DNA of 5,588 bases from JAMWZF01 sp041628615 (GTDB lineage Bacteria > Pseudomonadota > Alphaproteobacteria > Rhodobacterales > Rhodobacteraceae). The DNA is taken from assembly GCA_041628615.1 (NCBI GenBank), contig JBFKOW010000198.1, positions 1-5,588 of the forward strand. Reading direction: 5' to 3'. The notes beneath the pieces were generated by a model. That model had not been told where the DNA came from. It did no database searches and was given only the letters and a program-made list of their open reading frames with translations. Positions 1-5,381 of this stretch are shown here, in pieces (position 1 is the first letter of the stretch; each line of letters opens with the position of its first letter). The translations under genes and the position numbers were made by a program.

Positions 1-45
1 CGTTTCGGGGGCCGCCGCCAGCGGCGATTTCCGCCCCCGCGACAT
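1..45 (-). CDS. Possible start of a divergent gene (partial, weak)
   Basis: On the minus strand an ATG at 43-45 opens a frame that stays open to the window edge and reads MSRGRKSPLAAAPET, a short basic, Ala/Pro-rich N-terminus. From memory, in Rhodobacterales mutY is often divergent from a DUF721 (DciA-like) gene with this kind of N-terminus, which is why I list it; fifteen codons cannot prove it. No Shine-Dalgarno is visible, and the ATG would sit only 14 bases from the mutY ATG. The competing reading is the 3' end of a plus-strand gene at 2-67, ending at a TGA that overlaps the mutY start by 8 bases. The two readings share the same third-codon positions, so GC bias cannot separate them. Confidence 0.27.
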   Translation of the reverse strand, partial: MSRGRKSPLAAAPET

Positions 46-59
46 GCGGATCGTCAAGA

Positions 60-1133
60 ATGCGTGAGAGCCTGAGCGCCGATCTCCTCGACTGGTACGA
101 CGCCCATGCACGCGAGATGCCGTGGCGGGTGGGCCCGGCGGCGCGGCGCGCGGGCGCGCGGCCCGATCCCTACCGGGTGTGGCTGTCCGAGATAATGCTG
201 CAGCAAACGACCGTGGCGGCGGTGCGCGACTATTTCCACCGCTTCACCGCCCGCTGGCCAAGGGTCGAGACCCTTGCCGCCGCCGAGGATGCCGAGGTGA
301 TGGCCGAGTGGGCCGGGCTTGGCTACTACGCCCGCGCCCGCAACCTGCTAAAATGCGCCCGCGCTGTCGTCGCCGATCACGGCGGCCGGTTCCCGTCCGA
401 CCGGGACGCGCTGCTTTCCCTGCCGGGGATCGGCCCCTACACCGCCAGCGCGATCGCGGCCATCGCGTTCGACCGGCCCGCCGTGGTCGTCGATGGCAAC
501 GTCGAGCGGGTGATGGCGCGGCTCTTCGACATCCACACGCCGCGGCCCCGGGCCAAGCCCGAAATCACCGCGCGCGCCGCAGAACTGACGCCCGGGAACC
601 GGCCGGGGGACTACGCGCAGGCGGTGATGGACCTTGGCGCCACGATCTGCACCCCGCGCAGCCCGGCCTGCGGCATCTGCCCCTGGCGCGACCCCTGCGC
701 CGCCCGCGCCGCCGGGACCGCCGCCGACCTGCCCCGCAAGGAGCCGAAGGCCGAGAAGCCGACCCGGTTCGGCACCGCCTACGTGGTCCGCCGGGCCGAC
801 GGCGCGGTCCTGCTCGAGACCCGGCCCGACCGGGGCCTTCTGGGCGGGATGCTGGGCTGGCCCACCACGGACTGGACCGCCGAACCGGACCCGGCCCCGC
901 CGCTCGCCGCCGACTGGACCGGGGTCGGCGAGGCGCGACACACCTTCACCCATTTCCACTTGCGCCTCGCCGTCGCCGCGGCCACGGTTCCGATCGAGGC
1001 CCGCCCGGACCGCGGCGGCTTCGTCGCAGCGTCAGACTTTCGCCCGAAATCCCTGCCAACCGTGATGCGAAAGGTCTGGGACCTGGCGCGGACGGACCCC
1101 GCCGTCGCGGTTCGCGGCCGGGACCGAGGGTGA
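60..1133 (+). CDS. mutY: A/G-specific adenine DNA glycosylase MutY
   Basis: MutY removes adenine mispaired with 8-oxoguanine or guanine, starting base-excision repair in the cytoplasm. The 357-residue protein has the complete family layout. An N-terminal glycosylase domain carries SEIMLQQT with the catalytic Glu at 44. The helix-hairpin-helix LPGIGPYTA is at 121-129, followed by VVDGNVERV with the catalytic Asp at 145. A [4Fe-4S] cluster follows, with Cys 197, 204, 207 and 213 in the C-x6-C-x2-C-x5-C spacing. The C-terminal part is the NUDIX-like 8-oxoG recognition domain, with HTFTHFHL at 294-301 and the usual LPTVMRK near the end. Length is normal for the family. Relative to E. coli, both catalytic residues are shifted by 7 because of an Arg/Ala/Pro-rich stretch around residues 24-37. 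The ATG at 60 is chosen because the next in-frame ATG (residue 20) would cut into the conserved MPWR region. No good Shine-Dalgarno is seen. The alkB-like gene follows after 40 bases, so cotranscription is plausible. Confidence 0.97.
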   Translation: MRESLSADLLDWYDAHAREMPWRVGPAARRAGARPDPYRVWLSEIMLQQTTVAAVRDYFHRFTARWPRVETLAAAEDAEVMAEWAGLGYYARARNLLKCARAVVADHGGRFPSDRDALLSLPGIGPYTASAIAAIAFDRPAVVVDGNVERVMARLFDIHTPRPRAKPEITARAAELTPGNRPGDYAQAVMDLGATICTPRSPACGICPWRDPCAARAAGTAADLPRKEPKAEKPTRFGTAYVVRRADGAVLLETRPDRGLLGGMLGWPTTDWTAEPDPAPPLAADWTGVGEARHTFTHFHLRLAVAAATVPIEARPDRGGFVAASDFRPKSLPTVMRKVWDLARTDPAVAVRGRDRG

Positions 1134-1163
1134 CCGGCCCCCGGCGACCCCAAGGATCGAGAC

Positions 1164-1168
1164 AAGGA
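1164..1168 (+). promoter_or_regulatory. Ribosome binding site of the alkB-like gene
   Basis: AAGGA lies 5 bases before the ATG at 1174. It supports that start and independent translation of the gene even if it is on the mutY transcript. Confidence 0.6.
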
Positions 1169-1173
1169 CCGAC

Positions 1174-2325
1174 ATGACCGCCACCGCCCGCACCATCCCC
1201 GCCGCCAAGGTCGCCCGGCTGACAAGCGCGCTGCCGTTCTGGCTGTCGCTGGCGCTTGTGCCGCTGATCTGGGTCAGCGCGGCGAACGGCGGCTGGACAA
1301 TCCTGCTGGTGCCGGTCTGCACCTGGTATCTCTTCGCGCTGATCGACCTGTTCGCCGGGCTCAACACCGACAACGCGGACACCGCCACGCCGGAGGGCGC
1401 GCTGCGCTGGTACCGGCTCATCACCCTGGTCTGGCCGCCCGTCCAGGCGGCGACGCTTCTCGGGCTGCTGACCTACGTCGCCGCCACGGATCACCTGTCG
1501 CCGGTCGGCGAATGGGGGCTGTTCGCGGCCTTCGGCGTCATCACCGGGACCATCGGGATCAACTACGCCCACGAACTCATGCACCAGCGACCGAGAGTCG
1601 AGCGCTGGCTCGCCGACATCCTGCTGGCGATGGTGCTCTATTCGCATTTCCGGTCCGAGCACCTGCTGGTCCACCATCGTTATGTCGGCACCCCGCGGGA
1701 CCCGGTGACCGCCCGCTACAACGAGGGGTTCCACCGGTTCTTCCCCCGGGTGCTGCGGCAAAGCGCGGCGTCGGCCTTCCGCGCCGAGGCGGCGATGCTG
1801 GCGCGCAAGGGCAGGCCGTGGACGGACCGCGCCAATCCGTTCTGGCGCTACGCAGCGCTGCAGGCCGGGTTCGTCGCTCTCGCCCTCGCCATCGCGGGGC
1901 CGTGGGGCCTGTTCCTGTTCCTGACGCAGGCCTTCGTCGCGGTCTGGCACCTCGAACTGGTCAACTACGTCGAGCATTACGGCCTGACCCGGAAACATCT
2001 TGGCGAGGGCAAGTACGAGCCCGTCCGGCCGCATCACTCGTGGAACGCGGCGCACCGGGTGTCGAACTGGCTGCTGATCAACCTGCAGCGCCACTCGGAC
2101 CACCATTTCAAGCCTGACCGGCGGTTCCCGCTCTTGCAGACCCACGACGAGAGCGCCGCGCCGCAACTGCCCTACAGCTACCCGGTGATGGGGCTGATGG
2201 CGATGGTTCCGCCGCTGTGGCGCAGGCGGATGAACCCGCGCGTCCGGGCCTGGCGGCGGCGCTACTATCCCGAGATCGCGGACTGGGACGCCTACAAGGC
2301 CGGCACCAATCCACAGCCCCGGTAG
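1174..2325 (+). CDS. alkB: AlkB-family integral-membrane di-iron monooxygenase (alkane 1-monooxygenase-like)
   Basis: This is a membrane-bound non-haem di-iron hydroxylase of the AlkB/XylM family, expected to oxidise a terminal methyl group of an alkane or similar substrate with O2 and electrons from rubredoxin or ferredoxin. All histidine boxes are present in order: HELMH at 133-137, EHLLVHH at 162-168, the AlkB signature NYVEHYG at 264-270, and LQRHSDHH at 304-311, with a further conserved His at 294. Hydrophobic segments that can span the membrane lie at about 20-37, 41-60, 78-100, 110-130 and 226-257. The length of 383 residues is close to the usual 380-410. No rubredoxin domain is fused and no rubredoxin gene is in the window, so the electron donor is elsewhere. 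The second box has LLV where well-studied alkane hydroxylases usually have polar residues and Gly (EHNxGHH), so the substrate may not be a medium-chain alkane. Family assignment is secure; substrate and the gene symbol are inferences. Confidence 0.9.
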   Translation: MTATARTIPAAKVARLTSALPFWLSLALVPLIWVSAANGGWTILLVPVCTWYLFALIDLFAGLNTDNADTATPEGALRWYRLITLVWPPVQAATLLGLLTYVAATDHLSPVGEWGLFAAFGVITGTIGINYAHELMHQRPRVERWLADILLAMVLYSHFRSEHLLVHHRYVGTPRDPVTARYNEGFHRFFPRVLRQSAASAFRAEAAMLARKGRPWTDRANPFWRYAALQAGFVALALAIAGPWGLFLFLTQAFVAVWHLELVNYVEHYGLTRKHLGEGKYEPVRPHHSWNAAHRVSNWLLINLQRHSDHHFKPDRRFPLLQTHDESAAPQLPYSYPVMGLMAMVPPLWRRRMNPRVRAWRRRYYPEIADWDAYKAGTNPQPR

Positions 2326-2361
2326 CGGCACGGGCGTGGGCGCGGACCCCGAAACGGCAAC

Positions 2362-2381
2362 GGCCCGCGCCATGGCGGGCC
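2362..2381. terminator. Hairpin between convergent genes, probable bidirectional terminator
   Basis: GGCCCGC at 2362-2368 pairs perfectly with GCGGGCC at 2375-2381 across a 6-base loop. It sits 36 bases past the alkB-like stop and 31 bases past the stop of the leftward VPLPA-CTERM gene. On the plus strand the stem is followed at 2387-2393 by GTTGTTT, a weak U-rich tail. The minus side has only scattered T. It probably serves alkB mainly, with less certain function for the opposing gene. Confidence 0.55.
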
Positions 2382-2412
2382 GAGCGGTTGTTTCCCGGAA
2401 GCCGGAGAGAGG

Positions 2413-3189
2413 TCAGGCGGCCTTGCGCCGGCGGGCCACAGCGCCGAGGCTGGCCAGCCCCGCGGCCAGCAGAACCACCGAGGCCGGAAGCGGAACCGGG
2501 GGCGGGTTTTCTCCACCGCTGCCGGGAACCGACCTGACCTGAATGCCGTCGATGGAGAAGCCGTCATTGCGCTTGTAGGTCGTGCCGCCCATCGAGGAAT
2601 AGTTTCCGAGGATAACCTGCGCCGAGGTGACTGCGCCGCCGAAATCGATCTCGACGAGCTGATCGCTGCCGTTCGGCAGCTTGCCCCCGGTCCGCAGTTC
2701 GCGGCTGTCGGTTCCGGTCGTGATCCGCAGGTAGGCCCCCACGTCGCTGGCGTCCGACAGGACGAACTGCAGCTTCGTGAAGCTCAGACCTCCGTTCAGC
2801 GCGACGTCCCAGATCATGCCGTAGGTGTCGTTGCTGTCGAGGAACCACGCTCCGCCGGTCGGGGTGGCGTTGTCGCGGCCGAAAACGTTGCCGTCGCGCA
2901 GGGCGAGGAAGTGGCCGGTATTGCCCGAAAGCTGCGTCACCGTGCCGCCGCTTCCGACGCCGCCGATGGTCGAGAAGGTGCCAACCGCGGTCGCCAGCGA
3001 CGCGCCGACCTCGCCTTCGCCTTTCGATGCGCCGAGGGCTTCGAAGTCCTCGCCGATATTCGCGCCGGAGCCGAACGCGCCGTTGTAGGTCGCGGCATCG
3101 AAGATCGAGACCGAGATCGTGGCGGCGCCGGCCGAAACGGCCCAGACCGACAGGGCGACGGTGGCGCAGAAGCTCTTGAGAACAGACAT
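2413..3189 (-). CDS. Exported VPLPA-CTERM sorting domain protein, otherwise unrecognised
   Basis: A 258-residue protein built for export and C-terminal sorting. Residues 1-23 form a signal peptide: Lys5, a hydrophobic core, and a likely cleavage after an AGA/AGAA-type site near 22-23. The C-terminus has the VPLPA motif at 232-236, a hydrophobic segment about 237-252, and the basic tail RRRKAA. This is the VPLPA-CTERM variant of PEP-CTERM signals, known from Rhodobacterales and thought to be processed by a dedicated exosortase. No exosortase gene is in the window. The mature middle (about 24-225) is rich in Gly, Ser, Thr, Asp and Asn with alternating hydrophobics, suggesting a beta-rich surface domain; I recognise no enzyme motif. 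Its only Cys is at 8, inside the signal peptide and without a lipobox. The ATG at 3189 is chosen because it gives the signal peptide and has a strong AGGAG 7 bases upstream. The frame is open further upstream but reads through non-coding DNA. It is separated from ccrM by a terminator, so it is its own transcription unit. Confidence 0.85.
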   Translation of the reverse strand: MSVLKSFCATVALSVWAVSAGAATISVSIFDAATYNGAFGSGANIGEDFEALGASKGEGEVGASLATAVGTFSTIGGVGSGGTVTQLSGNTGHFLALRDGNVFGRDNATPTGGAWFLDSNDTYGMIWDVALNGGLSFTKLQFVLSDASDVGAYLRITTGTDSRELRTGGKLPNGSDQLVEIDFGGAVTSAQVILGNYSSMGGTTYKRNDGFSIDGIQVRSVPGSGGENPPPVPLPASVVLLAAGLASLGAVARRRKAA

Positions 3190-3207
3190 GGAATCACTCC
3201 TGGAATC
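3189..3207 (-). repeat. Direct repeat GATTCCA around the Shine-Dalgarno
   Basis: On the minus strand GATTCCA occurs at 3207-3201 and again at 3195-3189, a 12-base period. The second copy ends in the first base of the start codon, and AGGAG lies between them, sharing the last A of the upstream copy. Each copy contains a GATTC (GANTC) site. A third GANTC (GACTC on the plus strand) is at 3278-3282, farther upstream of the same gene. The repeat is visible directly; a role in methylation-dependent or translational control is inference. Confidence 0.5.
3197..3201 (-). promoter_or_regulatory. Ribosome binding site that fixes the VPLPA-CTERM start
   Basis: Reading leftward, AGGAG lies 7 bases before the ATG at 3189. 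It is the best Shine-Dalgarno in the window and decides the start against the longer open frame. It is flanked on both sides by the direct repeat GATTCCA, which contains a GANTC site each time. Confidence 0.8.
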
Positions 3208-3323
3208 GTGGCTGAAATTGGGCGGGATTGGGGCAAGTCGCAATCGAAATCCGTGCGACAGACTGTTTCCGTCGCGTGACTCGCACTTGGACCGTGACGG
3301 CGGATCGCGCCGGGCGGGAACAG

Positions 3324-3346
3324 AAAAAAGCCCCCGCCACGGGGGC
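3324..3346 (-). terminator. Intrinsic terminator of ccrM
   Basis: Read leftward, a perfect 7-bp stem GCCCCCG/CGGGGGC (3346-3340 with 3336-3330) with a 3-base loop is followed immediately by six T (3329-3324). It stands 60 bases after the ccrM stop. This is a canonical Rho-independent terminator, so transcription from ccrM should not normally enter the VPLPA-CTERM gene. Confidence 0.9.
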
Positions 3347-3406
3347 GGGGGGAGGTGTGTGCCTGGCCTGTGAGGGGGCCGCAGGCACCGGCGGTATCGG
3401 GTGCGA

Positions 3407-4510
3407 TCAGTCGCGCATCTCGGCGCGGACCTGCTGTCGCAGGATGTCGATCGGGATGGTCTGGCCGTCGCGCTTGAAGTGCCAGTAGGTCCAGCCGTTG
3501 CAGGACGGCGCGCCTTCCAGGTGGGCACCGACCTGGTGGATCGAGCCCTTCACGTCGTCCCCGACGAGGGTGCCGTCGGCCCGGACCTTGGCCATCTGGC
3601 CGCGGGCATTGACCAGCATCTCGCCGGGCCGCAGCATCCCGCGCTCGACAAGCTGTCCAAAGGGGACGCGGGGTTCGGCCCGTTTCGAGGTGGTGACCTG
3701 CAGGGCGTCGCGGTCGAACTTGCGGATCCGGCCCAACCGCTTCTCGGCCACCGCGCGGTAGGCCGCCTCGCGTTCGATGCCGATCCAGTCGCGGCCCAGC
3801 ATCTTGGCCACGGCGCCGGTGGTGCCGGTGCCGAAGAACGGGTCCAGCACCACGTCGCCGGGATGCGTCGTGCCGAGGATGACCCGGTGCAGCAGGGCCT
3901 CGGGCTTCTGGGTCGGGTGGGCCTTGCCGCCGTCCGAGTCCTTCAGCCGCTCATGCCCGGTGCAGATCGGCAGCACCCAGTCCGAGCGCATCTGGACGCC
4001 CTCGTTCAGTTGCTTGAGCGCCTCGTAGTTGAAGGTCGGCCGGGCGGATTCCGATTTCGACGCCCAGATCAGCGTTTCGTGCGCGTTGGTGAACCGCTTG
4101 CCGCGGAAGTTCGGCATCGGGTTGGACTTGCGCCAGACCACGTCGTTGAGGATCCAGAACCCCTGGTTCTGCAACTCCGCCCCGAGCCGGAACACGTTGT
4201 GATAGCTGCCGATGACCCAGATCGCGCCGTCCGGCTTCAGCAGGCGGCGCGCCTCGGTCAGCCAGTCGCGGGTGAAGGCGTCGTAGGCGGCGAAGCTCTC
4301 GAACTGGTCCCAGTGGTCATCGACTGCGTCGACATGGGAATTGTCCGGCCGGTGCAGGTCGCCGCGCAATTGCAGATTGTAGGGCGGATCGGCGAAGATC
4401 AGGTCGATGCTGGCGTCCGGGAGGCCGCGCATCACCTCCACGCATTCGCCGTCGAGGATCGTGTTGAGCGGCAGCGCCGGGGCGCCGTCGCGGGGTTTCG
4501 TCTTCGTCAT
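3407..4510 (-). CDS. ccrM: Cell-cycle regulated adenine DNA methyltransferase CcrM (GANTC)
   Basis: This 367-residue enzyme is expected to transfer methyl from S-adenosylmethionine to N6 of adenine in GANTC, an orphan methylation system that times replication-linked transcription in alphaproteobacteria. The catalytic motif DPPY is at 41-44 and the AdoMet-binding DPFFGTG at 223-229. Catalytic motif before AdoMet motif is the beta-class order. Other conserved blocks include NPMPNFRGKR and HPTQKPEAL. From about 274 to the end lies the C-terminal DNA-binding (RAMA-type) domain that marks CcrM, including EGAPSCNGWTYW. Length matches the family. I chose ATG 4510 (protein starts MTKTKP), with GAGG 8 bases upstream. 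The frame also opens at a GTG at 4576, but that lies in the probable promoter spacer and would add a low-complexity tail absent from relatives as I remember them. No partner endonuclease is present. rnhB lies 107 bases upstream in the same direction. Three GANTC sites at its promoter suggest autoregulation. Confidence 0.95.
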   Translation of the reverse strand: MTKTKPRDGAPALPLNTILDGECVEVMRGLPDASIDLIFADPPYNLQLRGDLHRPDNSHVDAVDDHWDQFESFAAYDAFTRDWLTEARRLLKPDGAIWVIGSYHNVFRLGAELQNQGFWILNDVVWRKSNPMPNFRGKRFTNAHETLIWASKSESARPTFNYEALKQLNEGVQMRSDWVLPICTGHERLKDSDGGKAHPTQKPEALLHRVILGTTHPGDVVLDPFFGTGTTGAVAKMLGRDWIGIEREAAYRAVAEKRLGRIRKFDRDALQVTTSKRAEPRVPFGQLVERGMLRPGEMLVNARGQMAKVRADGTLVGDDVKGSIHQVGAHLEGAPSCNGWTYWHFKRDGQTIPIDILRQQVRAEMRD

Positions 4511-4560
4511 CGTCTCTGCCTCGGTCCCCGGCGCCTTTGCGGCGCTCGTTGGTTGAGCCA

Positions 4561-4589
4561 AAGATGAGTCAGGCACGAGTCGCTGTCAA
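4561..4589 (-). promoter_or_regulatory. Probable ccrM promoter
   Basis: On the minus strand a perfect TTGACA (4589-4584) is followed after exactly 17 bases by CATCTT (4566-4561), a poor -10 match. The stretch just upstream, about 4590-4603, is strikingly AT-rich (CAATTTATTTT), like an UP element in otherwise GC-rich DNA. Predicted transcription would begin near 4553, leaving about a 43-base leader before the ATG at 4510. I found no TTAA-N7-TTAA CtrA box. The -35 is convincing; the -10 is not. Confidence 0.5.
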
Positions 4590-4604
4590 AAAATAAATTG
4601 AATC
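4566..4604. promoter_or_regulatory. Cluster of three GANTC sites at the ccrM promoter
   Basis: GAGTC at 4566-4570, GAGTC at 4577-4581 and GAATC at 4600-4604 fall within 39 bases. The first abuts the proposed -10, the second lies in the -35/-10 spacer and the third just upstream of the -35. GANTC is the established target of CcrM in alphaproteobacteria, and methylated GANTC is bound by GcrA with sigma-70 polymerase in Caulobacter. The positions are seen; control of ccrM by its own product is inferred. Confidence 0.6.
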
Positions 4605-4617
4605 AGCGGCTTACAGA

Positions 4618-5235
4618 TTAGGCTTGATACAAGATATTGCGCACCGGGGCGAAGGACCGTCTATGATGTGGGGTCGGCCCGAGATCTTCGAGCGCCGCCC
4701 GGTGCATCGCGGTCACATATCCCGCGTTCCGTTCCCAGCCGTAGCCCGGATACTGTTGCGCAAGTTCCACCATGATCGCGTCGCGGCACACTTTCGCCAC
4801 AATCGAGGCCGCGGCGATGGACAGGGACAGCGCATCGCCGCGGACGATTGCGGTGGCCTGGCCGGCCAGGCCGGCGGGGACCATGTTGCCGTCGATCAGC
4901 ACGTGGTCGGGCGGCAGCGGCAGCCCGGCCACCGCCCGCTCCATCGCGAGATGGCTGGCCCGCAGGATGTTCAACCGGTCGATCTCGTCGACGCTGGCAT
5001 GGGCGATCGACACCGTCGCCACTTCGGCCAGCTCTGCGGCCAGGCGCGCCCGCCGAGCGGCGGCGAGGGTCTTGCTGTCGGCGAGGCCGAGCGGCACGCG
5101 GCCGGGATCGAGGATCACCGCCGCCGCCGTGACCGGTCCGGCCATCGGGCCGCGCCCGACCTCGTCGACCCCTGCGACGATCAGGTGCCCGGCGGCGCGC
5201 GCGCGTTCTTCGTGGGTCAGGTCGGGTCCGGGCAT
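4618..5235 (-). CDS. rnhB: Ribonuclease HII
   Basis: RNase HII cuts the RNA strand of RNA:DNA hybrids and nicks 5' of single ribonucleotides misincorporated into DNA, in the cytoplasm with Mg2+ or Mn2+. The 205-residue protein has the complete family set: VDEVGRGPMAGPV with catalytic Asp24 and Glu25, the ADSKTL block, LIDGN with Asp115, and RGDALSLSIAAASIVAKV with Asp134, giving the DEDD active site. The C-terminus has YGWERNAGY and PHHRRSFAPVRNILYQ. Length is normal. The ATG at 5235 leaves a short N-terminal lead of about 18 residues before the first strand, as usual. The Shine-Dalgarno is weak (GATAGG only 2 bases away). The stop is followed after 107 bases by ccrM in the same direction. 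No clear terminator lies between them, so some readthrough into ccrM is possible besides ccrM's own promoter. The gap to the upstream partial gene is 146 bases. Confidence 0.96.
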   Translation of the reverse strand: MPGPDLTHEERARAAGHLIVAGVDEVGRGPMAGPVTAAAVILDPGRVPLGLADSKTLAAARRARLAAELAEVATVSIAHASVDEIDRLNILRASHLAMERAVAGLPLPPDHVLIDGNMVPAGLAGQATAIVRGDALSLSIAAASIVAKVCRDAIMVELAQQYPGYGWERNAGYVTAMHRAALEDLGPTPHHRRSFAPVRNILYQA

Positions 5236-5286
5236 GGGCCTATCTGGCCGCGCCGGACCCCGAGGTCAATCGGCGCGCAAGGTGGC

Positions 5287-5318
5287 GGGGCGGAAGGCCA
5301 TGTCCGTCCTTCCGCCCC
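5287..5318. other. Strong hairpin between the right-edge gene and rnhB
   Basis: GGGGCGGAAGG (5287-5297) pairs perfectly with CCTTCCGCCCC (5308-5318) around a 10-base loop; GGT/ACC can extend it past a small bulge. No T run follows on either strand. It lies 63 bases after the stop of the leftward right-edge gene and 51 bases before the rnhB start. It may be a terminator without a U tract, or an RNA element in the rnhB leader or the 3' end of the upstream message. The rest of 5236-5381 shows a GANTC site (5356-5360) but no convincing promoter. Confidence 0.45.
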
Positions 5319-5381
5319 ACCGTCCCGGACCCTTGGGGGTGGCCCGGGTCTGCTCGACTCCGCATCCGGCCTCTTGCGGGC

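Noticed and set aside
946..2373. A 475-codon open frame on the minus strand opposite the alkB-like gene
   Set aside because: It is antisense to a gene with all its family motifs, its translation is Arg/Pro/Gly-rich with no recognisable domain, and long antisense frames are expected in GC-rich coding DNA.
3253..3286. Nested inverted repeats upstream of the VPLPA-CTERM gene: GTGCGA/TCGCAC, GCGAC/GTCGC and the palindrome ACAGACTGT
   Set aside because: Arms are only 4-6 bases with long spacers; such matches arise often by chance, and no known operator is recognised.
2413..3528. A longer version of the VPLPA-CTERM protein starting at 3528
   Set aside because: It would run backwards from inside ccrM through the ccrM terminator and place the signal peptide in the middle. 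The ATG at 3189 has a strong Shine-Dalgarno and the signal peptide directly after it.
3407..4510. A restriction-modification or phage-defence system around the methyltransferase
   Set aside because: The enzyme has the CcrM C-terminal domain and no endonuclease or specificity gene lies nearby; the rnhB neighbour fits the housekeeping orphan methylase.
3401..4567. A 388-codon open frame on the plus strand opposite ccrM
   Set aside because: It is a mirror frame of a certain methyltransferase gene and matches nothing I know; it has no ribosome binding site or protein-like pattern.
3407..4576. GTG start at 4576 for ccrM
   Set aside because: The codon lies between the proposed -35 and -10, so it would not be on the transcript. 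The extra 22 residues are low-complexity, and ATG 4510 has a GAGG at good spacing.
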